DNA of 64,000 nt from Megascapheus bottae (GCA_024803745.1 JANJXV010000016.1:39847001-39911000); one strand, 5' to 3'. Counted from the first letter of the stretch, positions 23,527-35,879 are shown. Notes: generated by a model not told the origin, from the sequence alone. A program made the numbers and translations.

Positions 23527-23534
23527 AGTTGAAT

Positions 23535-25835
23535 TTGCTGAGAGAATTTCATGACAAAAGAAAACTCTTAGACTTTGCTTAATATTTCATAACACAACTT
23601 GAACAAATACTTATTCTGGTTAACATGCAGAGATTTAGAATTTGAATTGGTTTGTGGTACTTTCAAACAAAAGAAGAAAATATTAGTCTTTATGAGTTCT
23701 TAGCAATGGCTGTTTCTGTAATTCTTCTGTATTTCTAAGGATAGTCTTATAGGGGAAAGAATCTTTGAGCAAGAAAAAGTTGTATTTTAGAAGTACAATG
23801 GAATTTTAGTATTCTGGAAGCACAGTGGCGCTTTCTCCTGTGTTTCCTTAGCCATGCAATTTTAGGATAACCTTGAGCCAGGAGAACATCTATTGAAACG
23901 GGGCAGAGGGCATTGGCTGTCAGGTCCAGCTCATTAGATCATTAGTTATGACTAATCAGATATAAAACATTTATTTTGCTGATGAGCATTCCCTTTTATT
24001 GACCATGATGGAATATTTATGTAATTACAACTTAGCATGCCACTCATGTTTTCCTGAGGCATAATCTATTATTCTTTCCTTGAATAATGCAATACTTTTT
24101 TTAAAAAAAGAATCTGCCTGATTCAGCTAGAGGCAAGGAGCATTGTGTATTATTTGTCCTTGAGGCCTTTGGATTTAGTCTTTGTCTTTTGGCTATTCTT
24201 TCTGTACAACTGAATATGTGTGCCCAGACTTCCATCTTCCAAGTTTAATCATCATTATTTGGAATGTAGCTGATTAATAAAGCTGAGCTTGCATCAGTTC
24301 TGAAATCTAAGTAGTAAACTTATTAATACTTCATGCACACATATATATTAGATCCAAATATTTTAGAATAATAGAACCAAAGTTTTAAGTCTTCTGTAGA
24401 AGTTAGGGACATTGCAGGTAAAGAACAAAATTGGGTAATTTGGGTTTTCTATTTATTTTCTCACTAGGTCTTATTATTAAAATGTGACTGATATCCAGAG
24501 AAAATTTTGCAAAAATAAATAACTCACTCTACTTTGGATAAATTAATGTGGAATAAATAGTACCTATTTACCTTCAAATATTTTTTTCCTATTGATACAG
24601 GAATGCAACTGTTTCAATGGCTATTTATACTAAGTAAGAAATACTTAAAACTAAGAAATACTTAAAACTGATGCAGTTGGGAACTGTGATTAAATCTACG
24701 TTTTGAATAAATATAATAAAATGTAACTGAATATAATTTACTTAAATATAAACATTTGCATACATGTTCTAAAGGATTTTAGTCAAGGGGCCAGGCTTGG
24801 TAGATGGTTATCATATTTTTCCTTTCTTGTGGATGAAAATGTATGAAATATGTTAGAAGATTTTAGAAGAATGCTAAGTTTTAAAAATCCACGTAAGAGC
24901 TCAAAAACCAGCTTAAGTGTGCTAGTATTCCTCTGGGGTAAAAAGAAGGTGCCCTCTTTCCTCTCGGGATGTCTGTCATCTGTCAATCTGTCTCTTGGTT
25001 AGCTTTCCAGCTCCTTCCCCCTATGGTCTCAGGTGATCTCTGTAAATCAAGCATTTTTCAGTAAATGCTAACCCTTTTTGTCGGAGTAGATATGTATCTT
25101 CTCAGAAGCAACCAGATCACTCCAGAAGGAAGGTGTGGGAGAAGGCAGCTTAACTCCGTGAAAGGATGTGGTGATTCTCTTGGCGCTGGATACTGGATAC
25201 TATGAGCTCTTCATCCTGAGAGCTCCCAGCTGTGAGGGAAGGAAGCCTGGTCAGTCTAAGCTATGTTTCTGAGGTGCTTCCATTGTGTCTCCTAATCCCT
25301 CCCTCCCTCCTTGCCAACCCCCTTCTACCTCCTCCCTCCTCACCACCCTTCTTCCCTTCCTGTCCGTGTCTATTTTTCTCTATCGACATGCATGGTCTTT
25401 GTACTTAGCTAGCTTTATTTCTTCCTCAAGTAGATGGCTGTGGTTAAATAATTGTTTATTTAAAAATTGGTTTTGCTGTTGTTGTGTTTCATTTTTAGAT
25501 CTGATTTGGAAGTGCTCATTATATATCAGAAACCTTGAGCATCTTATTCTAAGGATGTCTCCTACGAATGGATTGAAAAGATCTAACTTACATGGTTCAC
25601 ATTGGACGATAAGGAAATACATACAAGAAGTAAAACCTGACAGAAGAGAGCAGCATGAAGCCCACAATCTCCACTGCTCCTCGATTCATGATCAGAGTCC
25701 GGTTAACCACTGACCACTCCAATGTCATCTGCTACCGTGCTTCCCTTTGTCCTCAGTTCACAAATGCCTTGGCCCTTGAGCTCATTGCTCTATCTTTCTC
25801 TGAGCTCTAACCTGCTTGTGATGATATTTTTGCTT
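23535..25835. other. Unique DNA
   Basis: No gene recognised. The segment at about 24110-24320 has closely packed TAAT-type strings and may be a conserved element. Frames at 25285-25713 lack recognisable homology. Confidence 0.45.
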
Positions 25836-25837
25836 TA

Positions 25838-25912
25838 CTTTGTTTTCTTGAGACAAAAATCTCTCTGTAGGTCAAGCTGTCTTGGAGATCAGGTTGATCC
25901 AACACTGGGAAT
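25838..25912 (-). mobile_element. B1-like SINE fragment
   Basis: The plus strand reads ttgagacaaaaatctctctg and gtcaagctgtcttggagatc, which is the reverse of the second half of a B1 element. No Geo half is attached. Confidence 0.5.
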
Positions 25913-25929
25913 AAAGCCTGTGGAATGAT

Positions 25930-26290
25930 AGTTCTTGATTCTGTTCATGTATTGAAGTATCACTATTCTTCAAGACTGCATTTCTTTGTCCTTTTTTTTC
26001 CTATTGAGGACACTGTAATTTTTGTTGTACTGTGTAATATCATTCATTTCATCCAATGCAACTCCAACCTTACCTCCCAGATTCTTCAGGCAGAGGTATC
26101 GACTCTTACCATCTCTGTATTTTTAGTTAATGCAAGGCTACTAGATTTTCAGTGGTTAGTTCCAAATGTTTATGCTGGCTTGTGTCTAGTTTCCTTTTCC
26201 AGTTAATAGAAAGTCTGTCCCTATTTCATGGTTTGTGAGTATCAGAGCTGTGCTAAGGAGAGAATGACACATTTACTCTAGAAGGTGTTA
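25930..26290. other. Unique DNA
   Basis: Nothing recognisable beyond short chance frames. Confidence 0.45.
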
Positions 26291-26291
26291 C

Positions 26292-26342
26292 TAGTGGATC
26301 CAGGGTCATTTCACAGTTTGAGGCATGAGTTCAAGCTCCAGT
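26292..26342 (+). mobile_element. Possible Geo SINE end
   Basis: The last part reads catgagttcaagctccagtacc, the Geo B-box and terminus, directly followed by a (CAC)n tract. The body upstream is poorly preserved. Confidence 0.4.
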
Positions 26343-26391
26343 ACCACCACCACCACCACCACCACCACCACCACCACCACCACCACCACCA
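26343..26391. repeat. (CAC)n microsatellite
   Basis: About sixteen CAC units at the 3' end of a Geo-like sequence, parallel to the (CA)n tails seen on other Geo-bearing elements. Confidence 0.97.
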
Positions 26392-27240
26392 GCCACATCT
26401 GAATGAATTGCTTTGTGTTTTCTCTGGAAATATACAAAATGCTTTTCATCTTCTTTAAATCCTTCTTTGTCTCATTGATTTCTTACTTTTGATAGCCTCT
26501 AGGCTGGATTTCACTTTAACGAAATTTTAATTTCTTTACACTTCTACTCTCTGAAAGACAAAATAACCCTGGATGACTTCTTACATATCACAAGGAGGAC
26601 TGAACTCAAGACTGTGAAGTTAGGGTCATACCCTTGAAAGGCTGAGCTGGTGCTGCACTGAATCAAAGCAGAGCAAGTGCTAATTGCCAGGTGAGCGATA
26701 GAAATGTGCCCGAGGGTTCTGGGGTGACTGGGCGGTTTGATTAGGCCCAGGGTGTTTTTGCTAATTGGTGCTTGTGGGAGTTAGCTGCTTCCCACCTCAG
26801 AGTTAGGAGATCTCTTATCTTTCTGAACACATTTCAAAGGGATGGATCCTAGGATTATGAACAGACTTCTGCTTGCTGAAGATTTATATCTCAAATGTGC
26901 AGAGAAATAACTTCACCGCCATGTTTTCTAAAGCAAATATTCTAATATAACAGAGTTCAGGGCCCAAAGAAAGCGGCTGGAATTTTAGTCAAGCAAAAAT
27001 GGATAAAAGGCAACCATAGTCAGTAACCATGAAGAAAAATTAATGAAATACATTTAGCTTTTCACTGTCATCCCTATGTATGTACTCTACATTCTAATTA
27101 AATAAAATAAATGATAGTGATGTATTAATGTGGACATTTCCCTCTATTCTACATTGCACTAATGGTTTTCTTCCTTTGCTATTTACTTCTTCTCATGTAT
27201 ACTTAACCTAAAGTATGATTTGTATACATTTTGTATACAT
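26392..27240. other. Unique DNA
   Basis: No gene or named repeat recognised. Confidence 0.5.
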
Positions 27241-27284
27241 TTGTGTGTGTGTGTGTGCACGCACGTGTGTGTGTGTGGTGTGCG
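27241..27284. repeat. (TG)n tail of adjacent antisense SINE
   Basis: TG repeats with a cacgcac interruption, directly adjoining the Geo end of the following SINE. Confidence 0.9.
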
Positions 27285-27543
27285 GTTTTTCCAGTCCTGA
27301 ACTTGAACTCAGGACCTGTCCCTGAGTTTTTTCAGCTTGAGGCTACAGCTCTACCACCTGAGCCACAGTTTTGCTTCCACCTATTTGCTTACTTACTTAC
27401 TTAATTACTTACTTATTAGAGCCAATGAATTGGAGATAAGAGTCTCAAGTACTGTCCTGACAGAGCTAATTTTGTACTATGATCCTTGGATTTTCATCTC
27501 CCTCACAGCTAGGATTACAGACGTGAACGACCAGCTCCAGGCT
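27285..27543 (-). mobile_element. B1-like-Geo SINE with internal (TTAC)n
   Basis: Minus strand: B1-like head (acgtctgtaatcctagctg) and Geo (gtggctcaggtggtagagc...gagttcaagttcaggac). The linker has expanded into TTAC-type tetranucleotides at about 27386-27416. Confidence 0.87.
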
Positions 27544-27659
27544 AAAAAATAAGTTTGGATAAGACATGATCAACTCTTATATCCACTACCTGTTTTCTCC
27601 TCACAGTTATGGTTTCATTTCTAGCTATTTTTACTCATTTCTCTAACAAAATAATCTGT

Positions 27660-29098
27660 TGTTAGAGCTCAAAAAATTAATCCCCCAAAATCAAATCCTC
27701 AAAGAAACAACCACTCCTTTAAAACAAAAAATGGCCTAAAGACATTTAGAGGGACTTCTCTGAAGAGGAAATAAGAATGGTCAAAAGACACATGAAGAAA
27801 TGCTTAATATCTTTTGCTATAAAATAAATGCAAATCAAAACAACATTGAGATTGTACTTCACCCCAGTTAGATTGGCCATTATCAAGAAATCTAATAACA
27901 ACAGATGCTGGTAGGGATGTGTCCAAAATGGAATGCTACTACAATGTTGGTGGAGTGTAAACTTGTTCAAATCCTCTGGAAAGCAGCATGGAGGTTCTTC
28001 AAAAGACTAAACATTAAGATCCCCTATGAACCAAGCAATCCCACTCCTGGGAATTTACCCAAATGACAATTAACAAGACCATACTAAAACTACCAGCAAA
28101 ACCATGGTCATTGCAGCATTTTTTTTCCCACCAGAGTTAAGGTATGGACCCAAGCCAGATTTCCCCTCAGCACATGAATGGATCAAGAAAACATGGTGTT
28201 TATACCCAATGTTATTCTATGCTGCCATAAGAAAGATTGGCATCGCCCCATTTGTAAGGAAAGGGAAATACATGGAAAAAAATTATATTAAGTGAAGTAA
28301 GCCAGACCCAAAGAGACTCCATGGTCTCCCTCCTTCTTAATAATAAGTATATGTCTAGGATTATCCTAGCAGAGGATCACAATTGCTCAATAGCTATATA
28401 CATATGGCCATATAGGATGAGGCTAAGCAAAATGATCTCAAGACATAGGAAAGAGATTTTTCTTTCTTTTTGTTTTTTATTTATTTATTTATTTTGCCAG
28501 TTCTGGGCTTGAGCTCAGGGCCTGAGCATTGTCCTTGGATTTTCTCAAGGCTAGAGCTCTACCACTTGAGCCTCAGCACCACTTCCAGCTTTTTTCTCTG
28601 TATGTGGTACCGAGGAATTGAACCTGGGTCTTTGTGCAGGCTAGGCAAACATTCTACCACTAGGCCGAACTCCCAGCCCTTTGTTGTTGTTTTTAATGTA
28701 CTGTGTGAAGTTTTATTTTTTTCTTTTAGTTTTCCTGTTGTCTCTGTATTTTATTTTGGTACCCAGTTTCTTCATTTTTTCTTTTTCTTTCTTCCTTTTT
28801 TATGGTCAGGATAATGTATAGAGGGGTGGTTACAGTTATATTCAAACCCAGTTTCTTGTACTTAGGTTTATCTCAGTTGGGTAAGGGAAGGGAAATACCA
28901 TAATTGTGAGACAAAGGTCAATGCAATAGCAATACTCACAAGACAATATTTGGGAAATTAACTTAACTAGTTGTGGGTGGAGGGGAAAGTGGGAGAAAAA
29001 TGAGGGAGAGAGTAACAATGTTTGACAAGACATATATTCATTACCCTAGGGATGTAACTGTAACCCCTCCATATATGACATTGACAATAAAATTAAAA
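27660..29098 (+). mobile_element. LINE-1 3' half, interrupted by a SINE
   Basis: It starts in ORF2 just upstream of the C-terminal Cys-rich region (the aaagacacatgaagaaatgc and acaacagatgctgg text) and runs to the 3' UTR terminus gacaataaaat. Stops and frameshifts break ORF2 throughout. The 3' UTR is split by an antisense IDL-Geo element at 28491-28680, so the L1 is older than that SINE. Confidence 0.92.
28491..28680 (-). mobile_element. IDL-Geo SINE nested in LINE-1
   Basis: Minus strand: agggctgggagttcggcctag head, ID-like box, Geo right half with ctcaagtggtagagctc, and a T-rich (antisense A) tail of TTTA units at the low-coordinate end. L1 3' UTR sequence continues on both sides. Confidence 0.95.
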
Positions 29099-29122
29099 AT
29101 AAAATAAATTTGAGACTATTAT

Positions 29123-29612
29123 TGAAACTGGAGTTTTAGACTTCCAAGCCCCAAACTCTTCAAATTCCAATGTCAGGCTCTCCAGACACAAATAGAGAGG
29201 CATGCTTAAGGGCAGAGAAAGGACGTTTATTGCATGGTGCTAACATGACACTGGAAGATAGGTCTTTCAGCACACTGAAGACATGAGCTACAGGATTAAA
29301 TAGACAAAGGACTAGGGCGAATCTGCTGCATAATTACTATTCAACTGTTCTGGTCAGGTCACAGGTATGCCCTGGCAATTGTAGGTAGTGGAGGGAAATC
29401 CCAGGTGCTCTTGAAGCGCACTGTCTAGGATAGGCTAGATGGGCATTGGTATATTAGGCATGGTTGGTGCCTAACCGGTCACCTTGTCCTTTCTGGATTC
29501 CCAGATGGCAGCAGTGGAACTATGGAGAAGAATGCCTTATGCAAAAGACACAGACTCAAAATGGAGACGTCTGTGATGCCTAGATTTTAGCCTGCTTTGA
29601 GTTATCTTTTCA
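29123..29612 (-). mobile_element. LTR, family unassigned
   Basis: Read on the minus strand, the segment begins TGAAAAG and ends GTTTCA, giving complementary TGAAA...TTTCA termini, with length about 490 bp. An AATAAA polyadenylation signal lies at 29226-29231 (minus strand), about 100 bp before the end, as expected for an R/U5 boundary. Immediately upstream of the TG (29613-29636) is a purine-rich string, gaggaagatatgggagtgg, which could be a degraded polypurine tract. This supports a retroviral-type LTR, probably the 3' LTR or a solo LTR. I do not recognise the family. Confidence 0.55.
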
Positions 29613-30395
29613 ATACCACTCCCATATCTTCCTCTCAAATCCAGGCTCCATCCCGTAAGAACTTGAAATATTCCAGCCACTTCCCTTTAATCTTCTCATC
29701 TCCTAAATTTTGCTAAGAGAAATAGTTATCAGATTTTGTCTCCTGTTCCAGTTCCGCATAGATCCATCAATCACCTATAAACTATTTCTGAAAGATATAA
29801 TTGTATTCTAAGACTTCCTGTTTCCTCCTCATCACTTCTTTGTGTCTGCTTTGATTAGAGATATTTTAATGTTGTTGGCTTTTGTCCCTTGAGTTTGAAT
29901 GGTTTTCCTAAACAAGTTAGCTGCAGGATGTACATTTTGAATTGCTATGTATTGGATTAGTACCAAAATGAGGCCAAGATGCCCTAAACTGCTGTTGATG
30001 AACACTGTGGAAATGGTTCCTCTTCTGTACTGAGATAAGCAATCAATCTAGTTGTCAAATCCCAAGGCCACATCTTCCTCTGCGGGTGTTCAGTGCTCAA
30101 GTTTCTGACTGTGTTATTGGTCTGTACTAGTCAAACCCTTATTTTGCTCCATATGGCAAGGCTTCAGTCTCTGATTTCAGACAAGGTGAAGTTACGAGTC
30201 TGAAAGGAGTTCTGTTAACCGGGAAATGGAGCATAGCCTTTCTGCCCTTAGTCTCTCACTGGCAAGCCTGTTTCCCATGGTCACAGATACACCTGCTGTT
30301 GCAGATTGGAGAATTTTAGTCTGTCAAGGCTGGGCTGTTTCCTCCAGAGAAGTAAGAATGGATTCAGGAGGTCACAAGCCACCTGCAACAAACAT
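29613..30395. other. Unclassified, possible proviral remnant
   Basis: It lies where internal retroviral sequence would sit if the neighbouring LTR were a 3' LTR on the minus strand. I find no recognisable gag, pro, pol or env motif and all frames are short. It could equally be host DNA next to a solo LTR. Confidence 0.3.
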
Positions 30396-30770
30396 GCCAT
30401 CAATTACTGGCAAGCTGTCCAGGTTGCTGCAACAGAATACTATCTACAGACTGGCTGCTGATAAATGACAGACATTCATTTTCTCACAGGTCTGAAGCCA
30501 GCCTATCAAGTGCAAGTCCAGGGGTCTAGCAAGGTTAGGCTGCAGTGACAACCCTTTTCATGGTTCACACATAACTGATTTCATTGTATTTCCCCATGGT
30601 GGAAGGGGCCAGAGTGTTGACTGGGTTATTGTACAATGACATTCAGCCCATCCATAAAGGCTTTGCCCTCACCACCTATTCTCCTCCTGAGGCCCCATAA
30701 CAGTGTACCATTTGTGGGCTAGAAGTCAATATATGAATCTCAGGGGCACAAACATTGCAAAGCAAACACC
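30396..30770 (-). mobile_element. MLT1-type MaLR LTR
   Basis: The plus strand reads as a decayed antisense MLT1 LTR: gcaacagaatactatctacagactgg, cattcattttctcacaggtctg, catggtggaaggggcc, ataaaggctttgccctcacc, and ctcctgaggccccataacagtg, followed by atatgaatctcaggggcacaaac. These blocks occur in the family order. MLT1 elements are ancient non-autonomous ERVL-related LTRs shared across placental mammals. Confidence 0.8.
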
Positions 30771-30774
30771 AAAC

Positions 30775-31735
30775 ACCACACAACGGTTTTCTCTAATTGG
30801 ATTTATTTCTCAGTCCGTCTCTTCCCTTGATCTACATTTCCATTACCTGAAGAATACATCTAAGAATGTGAGTTCTTCCTCTCTTGTTTGACTATTCCTG
30901 AAGAAAATATTTGGAGGATAGGTCTGTCTCTTTCTAGCTTACTCTGACTCTCTATAATTTGAATTAAGAAATTTAAAAAAAGCATCCTAGACAAATAGTT
31001 ATGAGTTGAAGTATATTCTTTCTTTATTCTACTTCAATATTTATGCTTTTACTTTTGATTGAACCATAACATTCTACTAAAAATGATGGAATATATTATA
31101 ATTAAAAAGATATGTTGCAAAGAAACATAGAGCTGTAGGTCTGGCAGCAGCCTCAATAGCCCAAATCCATCACTTAGCCATTCCTCCCTTCCTCTTTCCC
31201 AAGTAGAATCTATATTCTGGAAAATATCCCTGCACTTTGCTTCTTCAAAGATTTTAAAACTAACCTAAATAAATAAATGAGATGATGTCTATCTTTCATG
31301 CCCATACTGTCTTAATTTGTGGTTGATATTGATCAATTCAAGTCGTGTCGTTCAAATTGGACACAGTTATACCGCTTTAGTTATTCCTTGAGTGGTACAC
31401 TTAGAACTTTGATAAAAATGAGTATCCTCGTGTTAGTATCTGATTCACTTGAGCACATAGCTTTATTGAGTGGGTAAATCAGTGTGACAGTTTTATGTTT
31501 GTGTAAATTAAACTTCAGCTGGTAACATGCCACAAGGTATTTTCAAATCTTTGAAAAACCCTTTGCCAATCACACCATAATTTTCAGGCATTATCATCCT
31601 CCATAGCTTATCAAAAATCTTTATATAATGGCTTTAATTATGACTCCATCATACAGTAAAGTCATCTCATTAAAATATTACCACTAATCCCTTTCCTGAA
31701 ATTTTTATGTTTTTTTTGTTGTTGTTTGTTTGTTT
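30775..31735. other. Unique AT-rich DNA
   Basis: No gene or recognisable repeat. Confidence 0.5.
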
Positions 31736-31739
31736 GTTT

Positions 31740-31959
31740 GTTTTTGGTGGGTTATGGGGCTTGAACTCGGCCTGGGCACTGTCCATGAGCTATTTCAGCT
31801 CAGGGTTATCACCCTACCCTTGAGCCAAGCTCCACTTCTCATTTTCTAGAGGTTAATTGGAGATAAGAGTCTCAGGTCCTTTTGTGCCTGAGCTGGCTTT
31901 GAACCTTGATCCTCAGATCTCAGCCTCCTGAGTAGCTAGGATTACAGGCACACCTGGCT
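31740..31959 (-). mobile_element. B1-like-Geo SINE with target-site duplication
   Basis: Minus strand: gtgcctgtaatcctagctac head, gaggctgagatctgagg, and Geo end gagttcaagccccataaccc, with a (CAAA)n-type tail at 31713-31744. Near-identical strings AATTTTTATGTTTTT (from 31700) and AATTTTCATGGTTTTT (31960-31975) flank the unit. Confidence 0.9.
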
Positions 31960-31979
31960 AATTTTCATGGTTTTTACCA

Positions 31980-34190
31980 CCATTTCTATCTGTGTTATTA
32001 TAGTGCTTCCTCCATTTTCTGATATAGGATCCCCTTTATTTTTAGTTTTATTTTTTGGAAAATCCTACACCAGTGTTGCTAAAGAAAACAAATACTTTTA
32101 AATTAGTGGATATTTTGTCATTTTCCAAGCAGAGTTAATATATGGATTGATTACAAACTTAAAATTTTCACGTGTAGTCTAATTTACCTAACTTCATCAT
32201 TTTACTGATTCTAGGATTATAAAAATAACCTTTTGCATTCTGTTTCATATGATTTATTATTATTCCTTTTGTATTTGTGCCTATTGTTATCTGGAGATTA
32301 TTTTACATATCATGTCGAATATAACATTCTTTTTTTTCCTGCAAGTAATATTTATAATGCGTTTCTTCATCCTGCAGTGACAATGCAGTGTAAAATAAGG
32401 GGCTGGATCTTCAGGTTTGGGAATGAAGGCTCCCAGAATTCTTTGTGATAGGATTACATGGACAATATTTGCTAAGGAAACACAAATGGGAGAAATTGAT
32501 GAGGGAGGGGAGAGGAGAAAGGCAGGAAGAGTGCAGGCATACCAGTAAGAGGAGATCTGGAGGAGATCTGGTGTATGCTTCAGGTATCCTCCAGTTGCTA
32601 CAACACTTCCGACCATTAAGATCTATTAAGAATGGCTCGGGACTTCTAATGGTGTAAACTTAATGGAAATAAATTCACATCTTCGAAAGGATTTTTCTGT
32701 CTGAAATCAAAGCTGCTCTCATCGTGAAAGGATGGCCCTCAGCAGGAAAGCACCAAATGTATCCATCAGAGAGGAAAAGTACAAATACCGAAAGCTGTGC
32801 AGAAAGGATGGAATGTATCTTAGAAAATCTCCAAATCTTTCTTTGTACAGAGAACTATCCCAAAGAGTATAATTTTAACTTGCTAGCAATTTTCAATTTT
32901 ATCATCCCTCTAATTGTTTCTTCCTGTATATAGGAGTAGAACCGAATCGTGTCTGTTGTTTTGAATAATTTATGCATTTGAGAAGAAATGTATAAATGTC
33001 ATGTTGTGTTCCAGTAATAGGAATTTAATTTTTCATCTCCAATTCTAAAATCATTCTCTTTGGCAAGGAAATATCCTGGGTTGCCAAAACATTGCTCTGA
33101 AGAACAAATCACATTTTATCCATGCGTTGTTATTCTGTAATCAAGTCAAATGTTTACTCTAGTTTTTTGATGGATACTTTTCAAGGAATTGAGAAAAATT
33201 CTGTGGTACTGTGTGATAGGTTATATTATTATAAAATGAGTTCAATTTTAGCTTTACTTAATAATGTAATCATATTTTTATTTTGTTGATTTGCTGAAAC
33301 AAATTGAATGCTTTTCAAATATTATACAATAATTCATTTCTATAGTGTACTCATTTTTATTGTGATGTAAAGAGGCAAAAGGCTCAGACTGTTCTTTTCA
33401 AAGATTGCTGTATCTCTATCCATGAGGTTCATTTTTATCTTTCTAATACGCTTGTGTCAAGATTTGCTGTTACAATGACATTGGTCCCATAAAGCAATAT
33501 ACATTTTATTCCATGAATGAGTTTACGCAGGTATATTATTTCTCCCAAAACACTGGGTACTGTTTGCACTTCTGGGAGTCTGTGTCTGTTGGGTACAAGT
33601 TGTCATAGATATTTGTATTCTTTATATTCTCCTTTTTATCCTCCTTCTTTTCACTTTTTCTTATTTTCCAGTGTTTATCAGATACACCTACTATTCAAAG
33701 TCTCCCTTTAGGCTTCATTTTCTACTACATGTCTGTTTTATATCAGTAATTTCTGTACAGAATTTACTCTTCTGTTTCTCTATCAACTTCTATATTACAT
33801 TCTACTTCTACAAAGAAGTATTTAGCTAGTCGATTTCTGTGACTTAATAAAAATGGTATGATAGAAATGTATCATATTCCTCCACATACAGTTACATATT
33901 CTGAGTATTCTCATAGACTTTTATTGTAAATCAAGTTAAGTATATTTTAAAACTTTGAAATGTACATTGTTTTTGATGCATGGGTTGCTCAGTTTTGAAA
34001 TGTGTTTTATTATGCTGTCTTACTTTTTATTTCTACTTCTAATATCTTTTGTAATACAAAGGAATTGTCATTTACCAAATGTTTATGAATACATCTTGAT
34101 CAATATCGCCCCTTTTAACCTTCTCACCATCTCTCTCAACCCATTGTGTCTCTCACTATTTTTAAATTTATAGTATATACAATGTATTCT
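31980..34190. other. Unique AT-rich DNA
   Basis: No gene recognised. A short GGAGATCTGG duplication occurs around 32550-32572. Confidence 0.5.
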
Positions 34191-34194
34191 TGAC

Positions 34195-34565
34195 TACTTT
34201 TTCCATGGCTATTGTACATTCTTCTATCTTCTCCCCTTGACTCTTACCCTACCTATTTAAGTACCTGGATCTTCATGTTTATTTTGTTGAGCCTGGACTT
34301 TAATTTTCTAAGGAATTAAACTATTTGAGTTCTCCTTTGAATTTGCCATAAATCAGTTTATACATTCATAAACACCTTCATATTACTCAACATATTTACT
34401 TATAAATTTATAAACTAATTCTAGTTACCATGTATGAGGAAAACCTTGCAAACTTTATGTCTCTGGGTGCTACTTACTTCTTATAACGTCTTCTAGGTTC
34501 TTCCATTTCCTTACAGTGATACAATACCATTCTTTCTTGTAGATATGTAAATTTCTAGTAGATCA
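34195..34565 (-). mobile_element. Ancient LINE-1 3' region fragment
   Basis: It shares order and wording with 22585-22975 (aaggaattaaactatttgag, gttctcc, tgtctctgggtgctac) and resembles the antisense L1M 3' UTR that in other mammals precedes the ccatccatgttgctgcaaatg block. Strongly diverged. Confidence 0.6.
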
Positions 34566-34624
34566 ATATGCATACTTTCTTGATCCTGTCAGCCACTGAG
34601 GGGCAAACAGGCTGATTCGAGACT

Positions 34625-35590
34625 GAAATCTGGGAAGCAATTCTATTTGCAATACTTTCAGAAATTAAAATAGGAATTAACCAAGGACGTGAAAGATTTC
34701 TGCAGTGAAAACTATAAAAAATTGAAGAAAAGTATCAAAGCAGACATGGAGAAGTGAAAAGACCTTCCATGTTCCTGGAGTGGCAAAATAATATCATAAA
34801 AAGTCAATGTTTCCCAAATCAATCTACAAATTCAATGCAGTATGCATCAAAGCCCCAGTCCACTTCTTCAATAAGATAGAGAAATAATCCTAAAATTTAT
34901 ATGGAGCCACAAAAGGCTCTGAATCTCAAAGCAATCCTTAGCAAAAAAAAAAAAATAGTGCTGAAGGTCTAACAATACCAAGCATCAGAGCCATAGTAAA
35001 TGGAAACAGCTTGGTGCTGGCACACGAAGACAGGGAATGCTCTGGAACAGAACGAAGACCCAGAAATAAATCCAAAGACCTGGAACTGTCTAATGTTTGA
35101 TAAAAGAACCAAAAGCATAGGCTGGGAGCAAGACAGTTTCTTCAACAAATGGTGCTGGCAAAACTGGGTATCTGCATGCAGAAAACTAAAATGGACCAGA
35201 ATCTACCACCTCGCACAAGCACCAATTCAAAAATGGATCAAAGACCTCATCGTGAAACCTAGAACCAGGAAACCATTGCAGGAAGGAGCAGGAGAAACAT
35301 CGGGATCAGCACAGGTAAGCACTTCTGAGTAAAGAGCCAGAAGCACAACAGATCAAAGACTTGATAAGTGGGACTCTATCAAATTGAAAATTTCTCTTCA
35401 GGAAAAGTCATAGTCAACAAGTTGAAAGGACAGCCTACAGAATGGGAGAAGGTTTGTGCCAATAATACCTCAGGCATTGGCCTAATATACTGAATATAGA
35501 GAAAACTTAAAAATTAAACCCACAAAAATCCAATGTCCAATTAATAAATGGGCTGATTAGCTAAGGAGAGCATTTTCAGAAAAGTAAAAC
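34625..35590 (+). mobile_element. LINE-1 ORF2 fragment, sense
   Basis: Reads through ORF2 downstream of the reverse transcriptase core: caatcctatttgcaat-like and ggacgtgaaagatttctgc text, tggtgctggcaaaactgg, and the WIKDLIVKPRT block in the open piece 35000-35332. The frame is interrupted by stops and shifts. No 3' UTR follows directly; a short further sense piece occurs at 35795-35862. Confidence 0.88.
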
Positions 35591-35794
35591 TATGTTGTTT
35601 TATTACATTGATTTTGGCTTTAAATTCGTGGCTGACAGATAAATTACTCAATAGGACTGACTTCCTGAAAATGCACTGGCTTCCTTTAGGATGCCATAAA
35701 AGATGATTTTTTATGCACATAGGATATATTATAAACTCTAGTTCTTAGATTCACTGGGATAAAACTAAATCTGTAATTTTGTTAAGTCCTTGGT

Positions 35795-35862
35795 AGAAAC
35801 ATGGATAGAATGTGTGGTCATCATGTTGAACCAAGTAGGCCAAGTTCAGAAGGGAAAAGGCT
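35795..35862 (+). mobile_element. LINE-1 ORF2 end scrap, sense
   Basis: Text gaaacatggatagaatgtgtg and gtcatcatgttgaaccaag, then gtaggccaagttcagaa, matches the L1 segment near the ORF2 stop. It is separated from the preceding sense L1 by about 200 bp that I cannot assign. Confidence 0.55.
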
Positions 35863-35879
35863 TGTGTACTACTGGGAGA

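Noticed and set aside
30226..30468. 80-codon plus-strand frame beside the LTRs
   Set aside because: No recognisable retroviral or host domain; its end overlaps the antisense MLT1 LTR.
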